Source: DAISJD01 sp036821645 | GTDB lineage: Bacteria > Pseudomonadota > Alphaproteobacteria > ATCC43930 > CGMCC-115725 | Direction: 5' to 3' | Assembly: GCA_036821645.1 (NCBI GenBank) | Contig: DAISJD010000167.1 | Span: forward strand, 1-5,695 | Length of the DNA: 5,695 nt | In this document: positions 5,543-5,695 of the stretch, in pieces | Position numbering within the stretch: position 1 is the first letter of the stretch | Layout of the letters: each line of letters starts with the position of its first letter | Notes under the pieces: generated by a model | Database searches by the model: none | Told to the model about the DNA's origin: nothing | Seen by the model: the letters and a program-made list of their open reading frames with translations, nothing else | Translations under genes and position numbers: made by a program

Positions 5543-5695
5543 CCGTGGTGCGGGATCGGTTTGAGCGGACATCGAACGGTGTATCGCTTTTCGTCACATT
5601 GGGTTTGGTTGCGGCCTTTTCGTTCATAAGGCTGGAATTGCCGGTGAAGAAGGCCATGCCGCCGGAAGATCCGCCGGTTCAGATTTCTTTGGAAG
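5539..5695 (+). CDS. TonB-like energy transducer, N-terminus only (cut by window edge)
   Basis: Only the first 52 codons are present and they stay open to the edge. The start MTVVRDRFERTSNG is followed by a hydrophobic helix, VSLFVTLGLVAAFSFI (about 15-30), and then a segment rich in Pro and charged residues, LPVKKAMPPEDPPVQISLE. A short cytoplasmic tail, a single membrane anchor and a following Pro-rich stretch are the N-terminal plan of TonB proteins. Position directly after exbD, with a 4-nt ATGA overlap, supports this. The diagnostic C-terminal TonB domain is outside the window, so the identity rests on layout and context. A TolA-like or other single-pass protein is possible. Confidence 0.72.
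   Translation, partial: MTVVRDRFERTSNGVSLFVTLGLVAAFSFIRLELPVKKAMPPEDPPVQISLE

Overview
The window looks like chromosomal DNA of a high-GC Gram-negative bacterium, most likely an alphaproteobacterium (perhaps Rhodospirillales). This is inferred from GC-rich third codon positions, a Tat-exported enzyme, a zinc-type transmembrane anti-sigma factor and an ExbD/TonB pair; no rRNA or other taxonomic marker is present. No tRNA, rRNA, insertion sequence or CRISPR array was seen.

Layout. (1) 1-850, minus strand: a Tat-exported calcineurin-like metallophosphoesterase whose C-terminus runs off the left edge. (2) 851-1016: a divergent control region. An exact 11-bp inverted repeat (917-927 / 971-981) places the same -35-like element on both strands, each followed at the same distance by a similar -10-like element. 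This is good evidence for a pair of back-to-back ECF promoters. (3) 1017-4874, plus strand: four genes joined by ATGA stop/start overlaps. They are an ECF sigma factor, its membrane-anchored anti-sigma factor, a 270-aa protein with an N-terminal SRPBCC-like domain and a C-terminal Rieske domain, and a 555-aa acyl-CoA synthetase. (4) 4875-5131: an AT-richer gap with a stem-loop over the synthetase stop codon. (5) 5132-5695: exbD followed, with another ATGA overlap, by the start of a TonB-like gene cut by the right edge.

How it may work. The anti-sigma factor should hold the sigma factor at the membrane until an envelope signal releases it. The sigma factor would then fire both divergent promoters, raising its own operon and the periplasmic phosphoesterase. 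The sigma/anti-sigma/phosphoesterase set resembles a recurring proteobacterial module (ECF26-like, from memory).

The unusual part is the cargo. The Rieske protein carries an Asp-x2-His-x4-His motif at its N-terminus and a plausible carboxylate ligand later in that domain, like the catalytic half of VanA-type Rieske oxygenases, but the Rieske half comes after it instead of before. It therefore reads as a compact Rieske oxygenase with swapped domain order, co-expressed with an acyl-CoA ligase under an envelope-stress sigma factor. The substrate and signal cannot be read from the sequence. The exbD/tonB pair looks like a separate transcription unit.
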